DNA from: Bifidobacterium adolescentis ATCC 15703
Lineage (GTDB): Bacteria > Actinomycetota > Actinomycetes > Actinomycetales > Bifidobacteriaceae
Direction of reading: 5' to 3'
Assembly: GCF_000010425.1 (NCBI RefSeq)
Contig: NC_008618.1
Location: 1,109,946-1,173,945, forward strand
DNA: 64,000 nucleotides
This document shows positions 47,146-55,864 of this stretch, piece by piece. A program made the translations under genes and the position numbers. Under the pieces are notes generated by a model. The model was not told the origin of the DNA, did no database searches, and worked only from the letters and a program-made list of their open reading frames with translations. The stretch's first letter is position 1. Each line of letters begins with the position of its first letter.

Positions 47146-48540
47146 ATGGCCAACGAAAAGCCATCGACACAGACGCAGCCGCACGGCGATGCCGCAACCA
47201 GAAAGAAAACCGAAACGAGCGTGGCGGAAGCCGGTTCGTCAGCCGAAAAGAAGGTCACGCCGAAGAACGCCCTGCTGGGATTGCAGCATGTGCTCGTATC
47301 AAACGTGTGGCTTGATCCGGTGTTCGTGGCGGGCGCCATCGGTCTGCCGTTGGCATTGTCGTCGAACATGGTGAACGCCATTTTCATCGTCTCCGGCCTG
47401 GTCACGCTTATCCAGGCCACGAAACTGGTGCGCCTGCCCATCGTTCAGGGTCCTTCCGCGGCGTTCGACGCGCTGATGATCGCCGCCGGCACCGCCGGAT
47501 CACTTGCCGCGGCCGGCACGTCCATCTTCATCAGCTCGCTGATTTTCCTGGTGCTGTGCCTGACGCGTGTGATCGAGAAGCTGCGGTTCCTGTTCGCCCC
47601 GATCGTATCGGGCGTGATCATCTTCCTCGTCGGCGTCTCCCTGTCGGGATTCACATTGAGCGAGTTCCTTGGCGGCGCGCCGGGAGACAAGGGCTCCGCC
47701 GATCCGAAGACGCTGGCCGTCTCCATCATCACCTGCGTGCTGGTGGTGGTGCTTTCCCAGTTCGGCAAGGGCATGGTGAAGGCGCTGTCGTATCTGATCG
47801 CACTGGTCGTGGGCACCGCGCTGTCTCTGGCGTTCGGCATGGCCGACTTCTCCGCGGTGGCCTCCAAGCCGTGGCTCGGCCTGCCCAAGTTCATGCCGTA
47901 TGGCGGTTTCGATTTCAACGCGGCGATTTTCGTACCGTTCTTCATCGCCTATCTGGTGGCCATCATGGAAGCCCTCGGCGTGTATCAGGCGGCCACGGAG
48001 ATCCAAGGCACGAAGCTCCAGGACCGCCAGGTGCGTTACGGTCTTGCCGGAGAGGCCGCCGGTTCGGCGATCTCCTCGCTGATCGGCGGTTTCACCACCA
48101 CCGCGTATCCGCAGAACGTGGCGCTGCTCAAAGTCACCGACGAAGGCAAGACCCGCACCCGCGTGCCGGTGATCATTGCCGGCGTGGTGTTCGTGGTGCT
48201 TGGTTTCATTCCGAAGGCGGGCGCAGTGCTGTCGCTCATCCCATCTCCCGTGATCGGCGCCATCTTCCTGCCGGCCGCCGCAAGCCTCATCAGCACCGGC
48301 TTCAACACGCTGCGCAAGGTGGAAAGCGACGACCGCACCCAAGTGGTGATCGGCCTTTCCCTGCTGCTTGGCATCGCCCTGCCGAACGCGTTGAGTGGTC
48401 TTGAAGGAGGAGCGCACGTGTTCTTCTCGAATTCGATTCTGGTCGGCGCGTTCAGCGTCGTGATTCTCAAGGCCCTCATCATCGACCTGCCGAACTTTAT
48501 CGCACAACACGCAGACGAGCGGACGAAACAAGCGGAATAA
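47146..48540 (+). CDS. NCS2-family permease under TPP control
   Basis: A 464-residue permease with about 12-14 membrane segments after a 40-residue polar N-terminus. The family's first motif appears as LLGLQHVLVSNVWLDPVF (QH at 47-48), and FIAYLVAIMEALGVYQAATE with GGFTTTAYPQNVAL corresponds to the substrate-binding and helix-10 signature region. NCS2 proteins carry uracil, xanthine, adenine and related bases. The TPP riboswitch argues for a thiamine-related pyrimidine or another thiamine precursor as cargo. GAGAAGGG precedes the start. Confidence 0.9.
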   Translation: MANEKPSTQTQPHGDAATRKKTETSVAEAGSSAEKKVTPKNALLGLQHVLVSNVWLDPVFVAGAIGLPLALSSNMVNAIFIVSGLVTLIQATKLVRLPIVQGPSAAFDALMIAAGTAGSLAAAGTSIFISSLIFLVLCLTRVIEKLRFLFAPIVSGVIIFLVGVSLSGFTLSEFLGGAPGDKGSADPKTLAVSIITCVLVVVLSQFGKGMVKALSYLIALVVGTALSLAFGMADFSAVASKPWLGLPKFMPYGGFDFNAAIFVPFFIAYLVAIMEALGVYQAATEIQGTKLQDRQVRYGLAGEAAGSAISSLIGGFTTTAYPQNVALLKVTDEGKTRTRVPVIIAGVVFVVLGFIPKAGAVLSLIPSPVIGAIFLPAAASLISTGFNTLRKVESDDRTQVVIGLSLLLGIALPNALSGLEGGAHVFFSNSILVGAFSVVILKALIIDLPNFIAQHADERTKQAE

Positions 48541-48589
48541 TCGAAAGCATCCGAATAATCCGACAACCATACGACGGAAAGGACATGGC

Positions 48590-49732
48590 ATGAGCATGGG
48601 GCAATCGCAGGAATCCACGAACATCGACGAGACGAAGGAAACCATCAAACGGGAGGTGCTCGACTTCATCGCACAATACGGCTGCGGCAAGGCGCCCGAT
48701 GAGGCGTTCGACACGCTGGCGAAGCATATCTTCGCCTTTCAATTCGAGCACAACCTCCCATACCGCGCCTACTGCATGTCCAAACGCGTGACGCCGCAGA
48801 CGCTCGCCAACTGGATGCAGATTCCCCCCATGCCGGTGGACGGCTTCAAAATGCTGACGCTCACCTCCGTGCCCGAACAGGATTGCGAAGCGGTGTTCAC
48901 CACCAGCGGTACCACGCATCCCGGTCAACGCGGGCGCAACTTCCACCCCGACCTGCAAGTGTGGGACGAGTCGATGATCGTGCCGTTCAGGCATTTCATC
49001 ATGCCCGACCGCGAGCGCATCCGCATCGCAGTCCTCTCCCCCGCATGGGACATGAACGAGCATTCGTCGCTGTCCCGATATCTGACCCGCGCCGTGGAGC
49101 AGTGCGGCGCCGAAGGCAGCGGCTTCTTCTTCCATGAGGATGGCCTTGATTTCACAGGTGTCGAGCGCTTCCTCGACGAGGCCGCGACCGACGGCGAACC
49201 GGTGATGCTTATGGGCGCCTCCTCCGCCTACCTGTATCTGCTGGATTATCTGGACAAGCAGGGCAAGACCTACGCTCTGGCCGCCGATTCCCGCGTGTTC
49301 GATACGGGCGGTTTCAAAAGCACGCGCACCGACATGACGGTCGACGACCTGTATGCGGCGTTCGAACGAGTGTTCGGCGTGAAGCGCTCGCATTGCGTGA
49401 ACATGTATGGCATGACGGAGTTGAGTTCGCAGATCTACGATCAGAACATCCTGTCCTATTACACGGATGGTTCGTCGAATTATCTCAAAGCCACGCCGTC
49501 GTGGGTGCGTTCGGTGTTCCTCGATCCGGCTTCGCTTACGCCGGTCGCCGATGGCGAGCAGGGTGTGATCGCGCATTACGATCTGGCGAATTGGAATTCG
49601 TGCCTGGCTATTCTGACGGAGGATCTGGGTGTGCGCACCGAACATGGCTATGTGCTGAACGGTCGTGCGAAAGGCGCCGAGGCGCGTGGCTGTTCGATCA
49701 CCGTCGACGAGGTGATGGCGGCCAACGCATGA
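48590..49732 (+). CDS. LuxE-like acyl-protein synthetase
   Basis: A 380-residue adenylating enzyme of the LuxE family. The phosphate loop TTSGTTHPGQRGR is near residues 104-116 and a distal YGMTELSSQIYD near 270-281, as in AMP-forming ligases. In luminous bacteria LuxE activates a fatty acid and hands it to LuxC, which reduces it to aldehyde. Here no luciferase exists, and the gene is in an operon with a TPP riboswitch, suggesting activation of a small carboxylic acid. It overlaps the luxC-like gene by ATGA. Confidence 0.82.
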   Translation: MSMGQSQESTNIDETKETIKREVLDFIAQYGCGKAPDEAFDTLAKHIFAFQFEHNLPYRAYCMSKRVTPQTLANWMQIPPMPVDGFKMLTLTSVPEQDCEAVFTTSGTTHPGQRGRNFHPDLQVWDESMIVPFRHFIMPDRERIRIAVLSPAWDMNEHSSLSRYLTRAVEQCGAEGSGFFFHEDGLDFTGVERFLDEAATDGEPVMLMGASSAYLYLLDYLDKQGKTYALAADSRVFDTGGFKSTRTDMTVDDLYAAFERVFGVKRSHCVNMYGMTELSSQIYDQNILSYYTDGSSNYLKATPSWVRSVFLDPASLTPVADGEQGVIAHYDLANWNSCLAILTEDLGVRTEHGYVLNGRAKGAEARGCSITVDEVMAANA

Positions 49733-51243
49733 GCGACGTCGACATTTTCCACGCGCCGCGGGATTTCGAGTTCCATGATTTCGACACACGCAACGTCACG
49801 GCGTCCGATGGCGGCACGGCGACGTTGTGTTTCCCCCGTCTCGACGCCGATGCCGTGCATGCGCTGGCGGCGTCGGTGCGGCGGCATCGCGCCGAGAAAC
49901 TGGCGCGGTATTCCACGGACGGGATCGTCGACGTGATCGCGCGCGCCGTAGAATTGTGGACGGATCCGGAATATCCGGAACGTCGGCTTGCGGAGCGGCT
50001 CATTCCCGCGGTCACCGGCTATGACGCGTCCATGGTGCGTATCGAATTGAAGCGGTACATGCGCATGTTCCGTCGGCGTGAGCTGCTGCGTTTCGTGGAT
50101 GACGAGTTGAATTGCCCGCAGATGCTTGACGAGTATCGCCCGAACCGTTCGGGCGGATACACGCGGCTGTACGGTCCGGAATTGTCGTTCCACGTGTTTT
50201 CCAGCAATGTGCCGGGCATTCCCGTGTGGAGCATGACGATGGGTCTGCTGACGAAAAGCGCGATTCTCGGCAAATCGTCGTTCGACGAGCCGCTGATGCC
50301 GGTGCTGTTCGCCCGTTCCCTGGCAAGCGTCGACCCCGATATGGCGGACGCTTTGGCGATTGTGCCTTGGCGTGGCGGCACCGTGGATTTGGAGGATGCC
50401 GCGATTGGCGAGGCGGATGCGGTGGTCGCGTACGGTTCGTCGCACACCACCGAGGCGATTCGCCCGCGCGTACGTGCCGGAAAGCCTTTCCTCAGCTACG
50501 GCGCGAAAATCGGCTTCTCGCTGATCGGCCGCGAGGCGCTTCGCGCCGACCTGTATGCCGGCACCGTGCATCGTATGGCGATCGACGTGGCCACATACGA
50601 CCAGCAAAGCTGTCTGGCGCCGCAAACCATGTTCGTGGAACGTGGCGGCGCGATGTCTCCGGCGCAGGTCGCCGAACTGCTTGCCAGCGAATTGGACGGG
50701 CAGCAGCGCAAATATCCCCGTTCCACACCGTCCGAAGAGGAGTCCATGGCGATTCAGCGGTTGCGTTCCACCGCGCAGATGAAAGCGCTGATGCTGGGCG
50801 CCGGCCCGATGGCCGCCGCGGCCGGCAACGCGGATGATGCGCCGTCCGACGACCCGTTCGTGGTGCAGTCGCGTTCGGGCACCGACTGGACGGTGCTGTA
50901 CTATCCGTCCATCGGCATGGCCGACTCGCTGTCCACACCACTGAACCGCACCGTCAACATCGTGGCGGTGGACCATGTCGAGGACGCGCTGCCCACGCTG
51001 CGCCCTTACGCGCAATGGTTGCAGACCTGCGGTGTGGCGCTCGCTCCGGACCGGCTGTTCGACGTGGCGCAACGCGTCGGCGAGACCGGCATCGACCGCA
51101 TCTGCCCGGTAGGCGAGATGAATCGCGCGAAATCCGGCTGGCATCACGACGGCGGCTTCAATCTGCTTGATCTGGTGCATGCCGTCGATATCGAACGTAA
51201 CACCGATATGTACTGTGATGGTTTCGATATGGATGTCGAATAA
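49729..51243 (+). CDS. LuxC-like acyl reductase
   Basis: A 504-residue enzyme of the LuxC family (aldehyde dehydrogenase fold). The nucleophile cysteine is in DVATYDQQSCLAPQ (Cys295), and FSSNVPGIPVWSMTMGLLTK near 157-176 shapes the nucleotide/substrate site. Its partner LuxE is encoded immediately upstream with a four-base overlap, so the pair should act as a carboxylic acid reductase: acid plus ATP and NADPH to aldehyde. The substrate is not determined by the sequence; the TPP riboswitch is the only clue. Confidence 0.85.
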   Translation: MSDVDIFHAPRDFEFHDFDTRNVTASDGGTATLCFPRLDADAVHALAASVRRHRAEKLARYSTDGIVDVIARAVELWTDPEYPERRLAERLIPAVTGYDASMVRIELKRYMRMFRRRELLRFVDDELNCPQMLDEYRPNRSGGYTRLYGPELSFHVFSSNVPGIPVWSMTMGLLTKSAILGKSSFDEPLMPVLFARSLASVDPDMADALAIVPWRGGTVDLEDAAIGEADAVVAYGSSHTTEAIRPRVRAGKPFLSYGAKIGFSLIGREALRADLYAGTVHRMAIDVATYDQQSCLAPQTMFVERGGAMSPAQVAELLASELDGQQRKYPRSTPSEEESMAIQRLRSTAQMKALMLGAGPMAAAAGNADDAPSDDPFVVQSRSGTDWTVLYYPSIGMADSLSTPLNRTVNIVAVDHVEDALPTLRPYAQWLQTCGVALAPDRLFDVAQRVGETGIDRICPVGEMNRAKSGWHHDGGFNLLDLVHAVDIERNTDMYCDGFDMDVE

Positions 51244-51297
51244 TCACATTCAAGCAATCCCACGAAATACGTATACCCAAAAACGAAAGGAATTTCC

Positions 51298-52092
51298 ATG
51301 CAGCAGTCCGATTCTCTGCCGTTGAAGGGACGTGTCGCATTGGTGACTGGCGCGAGCCGCGGCATCGGCGCGGCGATCGCGTTACGTCTGGTTCGCGCCG
51401 GCGCATGCGTGGCTATTAACTACGTCAGCGATGACGAGCGTGCGAAGCGGTGTGCGCAACGCATTATGGACGATTGTGAGGCGGCCGGTCGTGTGATCAC
51501 CTGCAAGGCCGATGTCACCGACGCCGGACAGGTGCACGACATGGTATCCACGGTGGTCGCAACGTTCGGCGGATTGGACATTCTCGTCAATAACGCATTC
51601 GCCCGTTATTCGTTCGACCCACGCAATCGCAAGACCTTCGGTACCATCGGATGGTCCGATTACGCGGCACAGCTAGAAGGATGCCTCAAAGGCGCATACA
51701 ACACCTGCGAAGCAGCGCTGCCGCAGATGAGGCGTCAGACCGGAGGACGCGTTATCAACATCTCTAGTAACCTCGTCGACTCCCCGATTGTGCCGTATCA
51801 TGACTACACCGCTGCGAAAGGTGCGTTGGTAGGTTTCACCAGATCATTGGCGCAGGAGGCTGGGGCATGGGGCGTGACCGTGAACGCCATCGCGGCCGGG
51901 CTCACCGTTGGCACCGAATCGAGCCGTGCCACCACCGAGGATGTACGCGAGCGTATCATCGCATCCACCCCGTTGGGCAGACTCGCCACCGCCGATGATA
52001 TCGCCGGAGCCGTGGCTATGCTGGCCAGCGATGACGCATCATTCATCACTGGCCAGACACTGCACGTCGACGGGGGCTTGGTGATGCGTTAA
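51298..52092 (+). CDS. SDR-family oxidoreductase, FabG-like
   Basis: A 264-residue short-chain dehydrogenase. The nucleotide motif TGASRGIG is at 17-24, NNA at 98-100, the serine in NISSN near 156, and the YxxxK pair in DYTAAKG (Tyr170, Lys174). The end ITGQTLHVDGGLVM is typical. Located 54 bases after the LuxC-like gene with GAAAGGAA, it is well placed to reduce the aldehyde to an alcohol with NADPH. Confidence 0.88.
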   Translation: MQQSDSLPLKGRVALVTGASRGIGAAIALRLVRAGACVAINYVSDDERAKRCAQRIMDDCEAAGRVITCKADVTDAGQVHDMVSTVVATFGGLDILVNNAFARYSFDPRNRKTFGTIGWSDYAAQLEGCLKGAYNTCEAALPQMRRQTGGRVINISSNLVDSPIVPYHDYTAAKGALVGFTRSLAQEAGAWGVTVNAIAAGLTVGTESSRATTEDVRERIIASTPLGRLATADDIAGAVAMLASDDASFITGQTLHVDGGLVMR

Positions 52093-52151
52093 AGCGTGGT
52101 TTTGACTTTGGTTTGTGGCGCCAGCATATTCGTCGGCAAAGAAGGATGGTT

Positions 52152-52694
52152 ATGAATATCACCGTGTATCTCGGTGCGCATGAGGGAAACGATCCCATAT
52201 ACAAGAAAGCCGTTGAGGAATTGGGCATATGGATTGCGGACAATGGCAACAGGCTGGTGTATGGCGGCTCCGATGAAGGATTGATGGCCGTGATCGCCGA
52301 CACCGTACTCGCCCATGACGGCGACGTGACCGGTATCGAGGCGCAGATGTTTGTGGACAGAGGCGTTGCACACCATAACCTAACCCAACTGGTTGTCGTG
52401 CCGAATATCGTGGAACGCCGGACCCGCATGATTGAGCTTGGCGACGTGTTCATCGCTTTCCCTGGCGGCACGGGAACGTTGGAGGAAATCAGTGAGGTGG
52501 TGTCGAAAATTTGTCTTGACCAACTGACCCAACCCTGCATCTTCTATAATCTCAACGGCTTTTATGATGATATGAAGGCATTCCTACAGCACATGATCGA
52601 TGCGGGCTTCTCCACCGCAGAACGTCAGCATGGTATCTATTTCGCGTCTAATCTGACCGAAATCGAACGCGTCATTGCAGCGCATAACGCATAG
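52152..52694 (+). CDS. LOG-family protein (nucleoside 5'-monophosphate phosphoribohydrolase-like)
   Basis: A 180-residue protein with the family motifs VYGGSDEGLMAVIADTVLAH near 37-56, VERRTRM near 88-94 and PGGTGTLEEI at 104-113. LOG proteins cleave the base from nucleoside 5'-monophosphates; the name lysine decarboxylase found in databases is wrong for this group. It closes the riboswitch operon, 59 bases after the SDR gene. ATG at 52152 is preferred because AAGAAGGA lies 5 bases upstream. A role in freeing a base from a nucleotide or acting on a thiamine-related nucleotide is inferred. Confidence 0.83.
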   Translation: MNITVYLGAHEGNDPIYKKAVEELGIWIADNGNRLVYGGSDEGLMAVIADTVLAHDGDVTGIEAQMFVDRGVAHHNLTQLVVVPNIVERRTRMIELGDVFIAFPGGTGTLEEISEVVSKICLDQLTQPCIFYNLNGFYDDMKAFLQHMIDAGFSTAERQHGIYFASNLTEIERVIAAHNA

Positions 52695-52707
52695 GAATCG
52701 GCAAACG

Positions 52708-53637
52708 TCAGACCACCGGCAGAACAGCGTGCAGAATCGTCATGAACGTCAGCCCGATAACGGCCGTGACGGTCAACGAGAAGCCTGCGAGTTTGGCGTT
52801 ACCGGTCAGCGAATCAGTGAATTTTGTGGAGAAAATCGTTACCGGTGCGAATGCGGCCAGTACCATGATTTCTCGGACACGTTCATCCAACGGCAACAGG
52901 AACCATGCGGACAATGCGATGATGATGCTGAACAGGAATCGCCATGCGATAACTTTGCCTAGTTCCGAACGATCCTTATGACTGTCAGGGATCTCCATCA
53001 TCAGGCCGATCATGGCCATTGCTGCGAAAGCGTTGGCGTTGGCGAACGGAGTGATGAGCGTGACGATCCAATGCGGCACACTCCATCCGGCGAACATGAT
53101 CACCAGCATGAGCATATAGCAGTCGAACGAAATGGACGAGTAGAAATCGTGCGCGATATTCTTGATCTTCAGGCTCAATGGCAGGTTTTTGGTGGGGCTT
53201 CCCAAGTGCAGCAGCGAGCGGGTAATGGTCAGGGATGCGGCAGTGGCGATGATGGCGTTGCCTATATCGAGCATAATGACCGGCAGACCTGCGCTCGGTC
53301 CCATGAAGGTCTGCACCACCGGCAGACAAAACGCGCCGATATTCAATCCCGACGCGTTGAGCATTTGATAGGCACGGTAGCGTGGCTCGTCGCCACGTGA
53401 GCCGAAATACACGACGAACAGCGGAATAAGGCAGGCGAACAAGCCGAACACGACCAGCCACAACAGGTTCATCGGATGCTTATTCGTAGCGAAACTCATG
53501 ATGATGGCGCATGGCAGGGTGAGGTTGAACACCAGCCCCTGCACCACTTTGTAGGATTTGTCAGAGAAGATATGGATGCGCTTAAGTAGATAGACGCTGA
53601 TGATGACGAGCAGCAATGACCCAGCTTGGAACAACAT
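52708..53637 (-). CDS. AEC-family transporter
   Basis: A 309-residue membrane protein with about 10 hydrophobic segments in two five-helix halves. GLVFNLTLPCAIIMSF near 35-50 and ASGLNIGAFCLPVVQTFMG near 105-123 match the auxin efflux carrier superfamily, whose bacterial members move malate and other organic acids or amino acids. It is convergent with the LOG gene, 13 bases apart, with no terminator between them, and is not part of the riboswitch operon. Confidence 0.85.
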   Translation of the reverse strand: MLFQAGSLLLVIISVYLLKRIHIFSDKSYKVVQGLVFNLTLPCAIIMSFATNKHPMNLLWLVVFGLFACLIPLFVVYFGSRGDEPRYRAYQMLNASGLNIGAFCLPVVQTFMGPSAGLPVIMLDIGNAIIATAASLTITRSLLHLGSPTKNLPLSLKIKNIAHDFYSSISFDCYMLMLVIMFAGWSVPHWIVTLITPFANANAFAAMAMIGLMMEIPDSHKDRSELGKVIAWRFLFSIIIALSAWFLLPLDERVREIMVLAAFAPVTIFSTKFTDSLTGNAKLAGFSLTVTAVIGLTFMTILHAVLPVV

Positions 53638-53900
53638 ACGGCCGAGTATAGGAGCATCGCCGACGCATCATGGAACCACCCGACACAATGTGACCGTACG
53701 ACGCACAAAGATACTTGCATGTCCATGCCGCACGCCTCGAACTAAACGACTAGCTTAAAGCTTTACCGGAGAATCCCGAATAAACGCCGCGAGATAACGT
53801 ATGACTCCCACACGAACCGTGACGGTTCGTATGGGAGTCATACGTTCAAAGCCACCGCATAAGTGACCTATAAGTGGCCTAAGCTATTCTGTCGAAATAA
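53638..53900. other. Intergenic region before the integrative element
   Basis: No gene is supported here. The stretch holds the aec promoter on the minus strand side and a 51-base near-perfect palindrome at 53796-53846. Sequence right of 53900 belongs to the attachment repeat. Confidence 0.5.
53796..53846. repeat. Near-perfect 51-base palindrome
   Basis: Arms 53796-53820 and 53822-53846 are 25 bases each, complementary with a single mismatch, around one central G. Outer half AACGTATGACTCCCA pairs with TGGGAGTCATACGTT; inner ACGAACCGT pairs with ACGGTTCGT. No U-run follows on either strand. It could be a factor-independent hairpin blocking read-through, a mobile palindromic element or a protein site. 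Confidence 0.75.
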
Positions 53901-53928
53901 AAACGTAGTCGGCAGTAGGACTCAAGGG
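53901..53928. repeat. Left attachment repeat (attL)
   Basis: AAACGTAGTCGGCAGTAGG followed by ACTCAAGGG. It matches 58355-58382 with two differences (A/G at two positions). It is the product expected from integration by the tyrosine recombinase encoded inside. Confidence 0.8.
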
Positions 53929-53936
53929 CGATGCGG

Positions 53937-53969
53937 CCGACCACCGTGCCGCGGCGGCACGGTGGTCGG
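53937..53969. repeat. Strong inverted repeat next to attL
   Basis: CCGACCACCGTGCCGC (53937-53952) and GCGGCACGGTGGTCGG (53954-53969) are perfect 16-base complements around one G. There is no T-run. It lies 9 bases inside attL and 20 bases beyond the Doc stop, so it may end transcription of doc or protect the junction. Confidence 0.75.
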
Positions 53970-53989
53970 AACCGGATGACGTACGCTAG

Positions 53990-54316
53990 TTACTCTCGGA
54001 GTCCGGAAACACGTCCCGCGTTCCTGAACTCCGAGACGAATGTCTCCTCCGTGATAATTTCGGTGACCAGTGCGGAAATCAGTTTGTACAACGTGTTCTC
54101 CGCAGGATCCGCGTCATCGTCGATGGCCAGATTGATTCCCTCCTTGTCCAGGAGGGCGAGGGATACCGACATCGCGGTGCGCTTGTTGCCATCCGCGAAC
54201 GAGTGGTCCTTTGCAAGATGGAAGACGAAATGCGCCACCTGTCCGAACAGATCGGGAAGTAGCCCCGACCTCCAACGCACTTCGTTGGAAAACCGCCGTT
54301 TTTGGCTATTTTCCAA
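53990..54316 (-). pseudogene. Doc/Fic-family toxin, 5'-truncated
   Basis: A 108-residue frame. From about residue 20 it matches Doc (death on curing): LFGQVAHFVFHLAKDHSFADGNKRTAMSV with the catalytic H-F-x-x-D-G-N-K-R motif at 38-46. Doc transfers phosphate to EF-Tu. The normal N-terminal 50-60 residues are missing; in their place residues 1-18 are encoded by an inverted repeat (TTCGTTGGAAAA at 54281-54292, TTTTCCAACGAA at 54309-54320). No Phd antitoxin is present. The toxin is probably inactive. Confidence 0.7.
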
Positions 54317-54383
54317 CGAAATCGGCTCGTTTCGAGGATGAAACCGGAAGCCGTTTTCCTGCTATATCCGGCTATCTCCGGCA

Positions 54384-54409
54384 GACGTAAGTACACCAAT
54401 AAGTACACC
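54384..54409. repeat. Direct repeats upstream of integrase, possible arm sites
   Basis: Two copies of AAGTACACC (54389-54397 and 54401-54409), preceded by GACGT. The same arrangement recurs at 58309-58333 near the right end. Repeated short sites near both ends of such elements are usually the arm-type binding sites of the integrase. Confidence 0.6.
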
Positions 54410-54436
54410 TGGCGGATGGCCGCATAGCGAAACGGC

Positions 54437-55744
54437 ATGGACGAAACGGAACACATGCCGAGATACACGCTGACGTTGGTCGACTCGACCGGCGCCATGG
54501 AACCGCTGATACTCATGGACGACGACCTGAAGTCAATCGCCGCGAAGCTGGAAGGGAGGGTGTCGGCCAAGACGCGCGGGCGCCGGCCACGCGGCACCGG
54601 CGGCATATCGGCCACGCCGAAGGGCTACAGGGCGTACTCGACGGTGACCGACCCGCTGACGGGCAAGGACCACCGTGTGTCCGGCTTCGGACGCACACGC
54701 TCGCAGGCCGAGGCGCGACTCAAGGAGAAGCTGGCCGAGTTCGACCGCACCCACCGCGTCGGCTACGTCAGGCCGCCCACCGTGGCCGAATGGATGGACC
54801 ACTGGCTGACGGACGTGTGCAAGCCGCGCCTCAAGCCCCGCACCTGGGGCACGTACGCGTCCGTCATCGCGAACAACATCGTCCCCTCCATCGGCGCCGT
54901 CAGGCTCGACGAGCTCAAGCCCGCGCACTTCCGCCGCATGGAACGCTACGTCATGGACGAGCAGGGCAAAAGCTCCGGCACCGCGGGCAGCGCGTGGCGC
55001 ACCCTGCACAAGGCTCTGGAGGACGCCGTATTGGAGGGCGTCATCGAACGCAACCCCGCCGTCAAGGGCACCGCGCCCCGCGTGGCGTTGAAGGAACGCG
55101 CCGCCCTGACGCCCGAACAGGCCGCCGACCTCATCGCCGCGGAGACCGACGACACCTGGCGGCTCATGTGGATGCTGGCCTTCATGACCGGCATGCGCCA
55201 GGGCGAACGGCTGGGCCTGACCGAAGACGAACTCAGGCGCGACGGCGACCGGCTCATCATCCTGGTCGAATGGCAGGCCCAGCACTTGACGAAACGCGAG
55301 GTCGAGGGACTGCCCAAGGGCGTCGAATGCACGCCGCTCGGCAACGGCATGTACCGCACGCGCCCCAAGACCGAGAAGGGCCGCCGCGCCATACCATTGC
55401 CCGAGGCCCTCGCCGACCAGCTGCTCGCCTACATCGAACGCCACGGCGTGAACGGCGACGGGCTCGTGTTCCACGACGACCGGGGACTGCCCCTGACCGG
55501 CTGCGTGGAACGCAGGCGCTGGTACCGGGCCCTGGACCGCGTCGGCCTGGGCCACGAGTACGTGCCCCACTCCGCCCGCCACACCACCGCGACCATCCTG
55601 AACCGGCTCGGACTGGACGACGTGACCCGCACCGCCATCATGGGCCACAGCAGGGTCAGCACGACGAACGAGATCTACACGCACGTCGAGCTCGACCGGC
55701 TCGTCGCCGCCACCGACGGCGTGGAGAGGGCCATCGAGGGCTAG
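54437..55744 (+). CDS. int: Tyrosine-type site-specific integrase
   Basis: A 435-residue phage-type integrase. An arm-binding N-terminal domain with AP2-like strand pattern (GTGGISATPKGYRAYSTVTD, about 53-72) precedes the core-binding helical domain (about 112-210) and the catalytic domain with R254 (MTGMRQGERLGL), K311, H378-x-x-R381 (PHSARHTTAT), H404 (MGHSR) and nucleophile Y414 (NEIYTH). All catalytic residues are present, so the enzyme should be active. ATG at 54437 or 54458 could be the start. Confidence 0.94.
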   Translation: MDETEHMPRYTLTLVDSTGAMEPLILMDDDLKSIAAKLEGRVSAKTRGRRPRGTGGISATPKGYRAYSTVTDPLTGKDHRVSGFGRTRSQAEARLKEKLAEFDRTHRVGYVRPPTVAEWMDHWLTDVCKPRLKPRTWGTYASVIANNIVPSIGAVRLDELKPAHFRRMERYVMDEQGKSSGTAGSAWRTLHKALEDAVLEGVIERNPAVKGTAPRVALKERAALTPEQAADLIAAETDDTWRLMWMLAFMTGMRQGERLGLTEDELRRDGDRLIILVEWQAQHLTKREVEGLPKGVECTPLGNGMYRTRPKTEKGRRAIPLPEALADQLLAYIERHGVNGDGLVFHDDRGLPLTGCVERRRWYRALDRVGLGHEYVPHSARHTTATILNRLGLDDVTRTAIMGHSRVSTTNEIYTHVELDRLVAATDGVERAIEG

Positions 55745-55746
55745 GC

Positions 55747-55783
55747 GCGAAAAGACCCGCGGCCTATTCGGCAAGGCCGTGGG
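55747..55783 (-). terminator. Terminator after the toxin-antitoxin pair
   Basis: CCCGCGGCC (55756-55764) pairs with GGCCGTGGG (55775-55783) with one G-U pair. On the minus strand TCTTTT follows. It also faces the integrase end, so it may separate the two converging units. Confidence 0.6.
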
Positions 55784-55864
55784 CCATGGGCGCGGAATGG
55801 CATGGGGACTTTCATGATCTTCCGTCGCGCGCCGACCAACCGGGGATGACGCCGGATGCGGGTC

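Noticed and set aside
52708..53637. AEC transporter as part of the TPP operon
   Set aside because: It is on the opposite strand and convergent with the LOG gene, so the riboswitch cannot control it directly.
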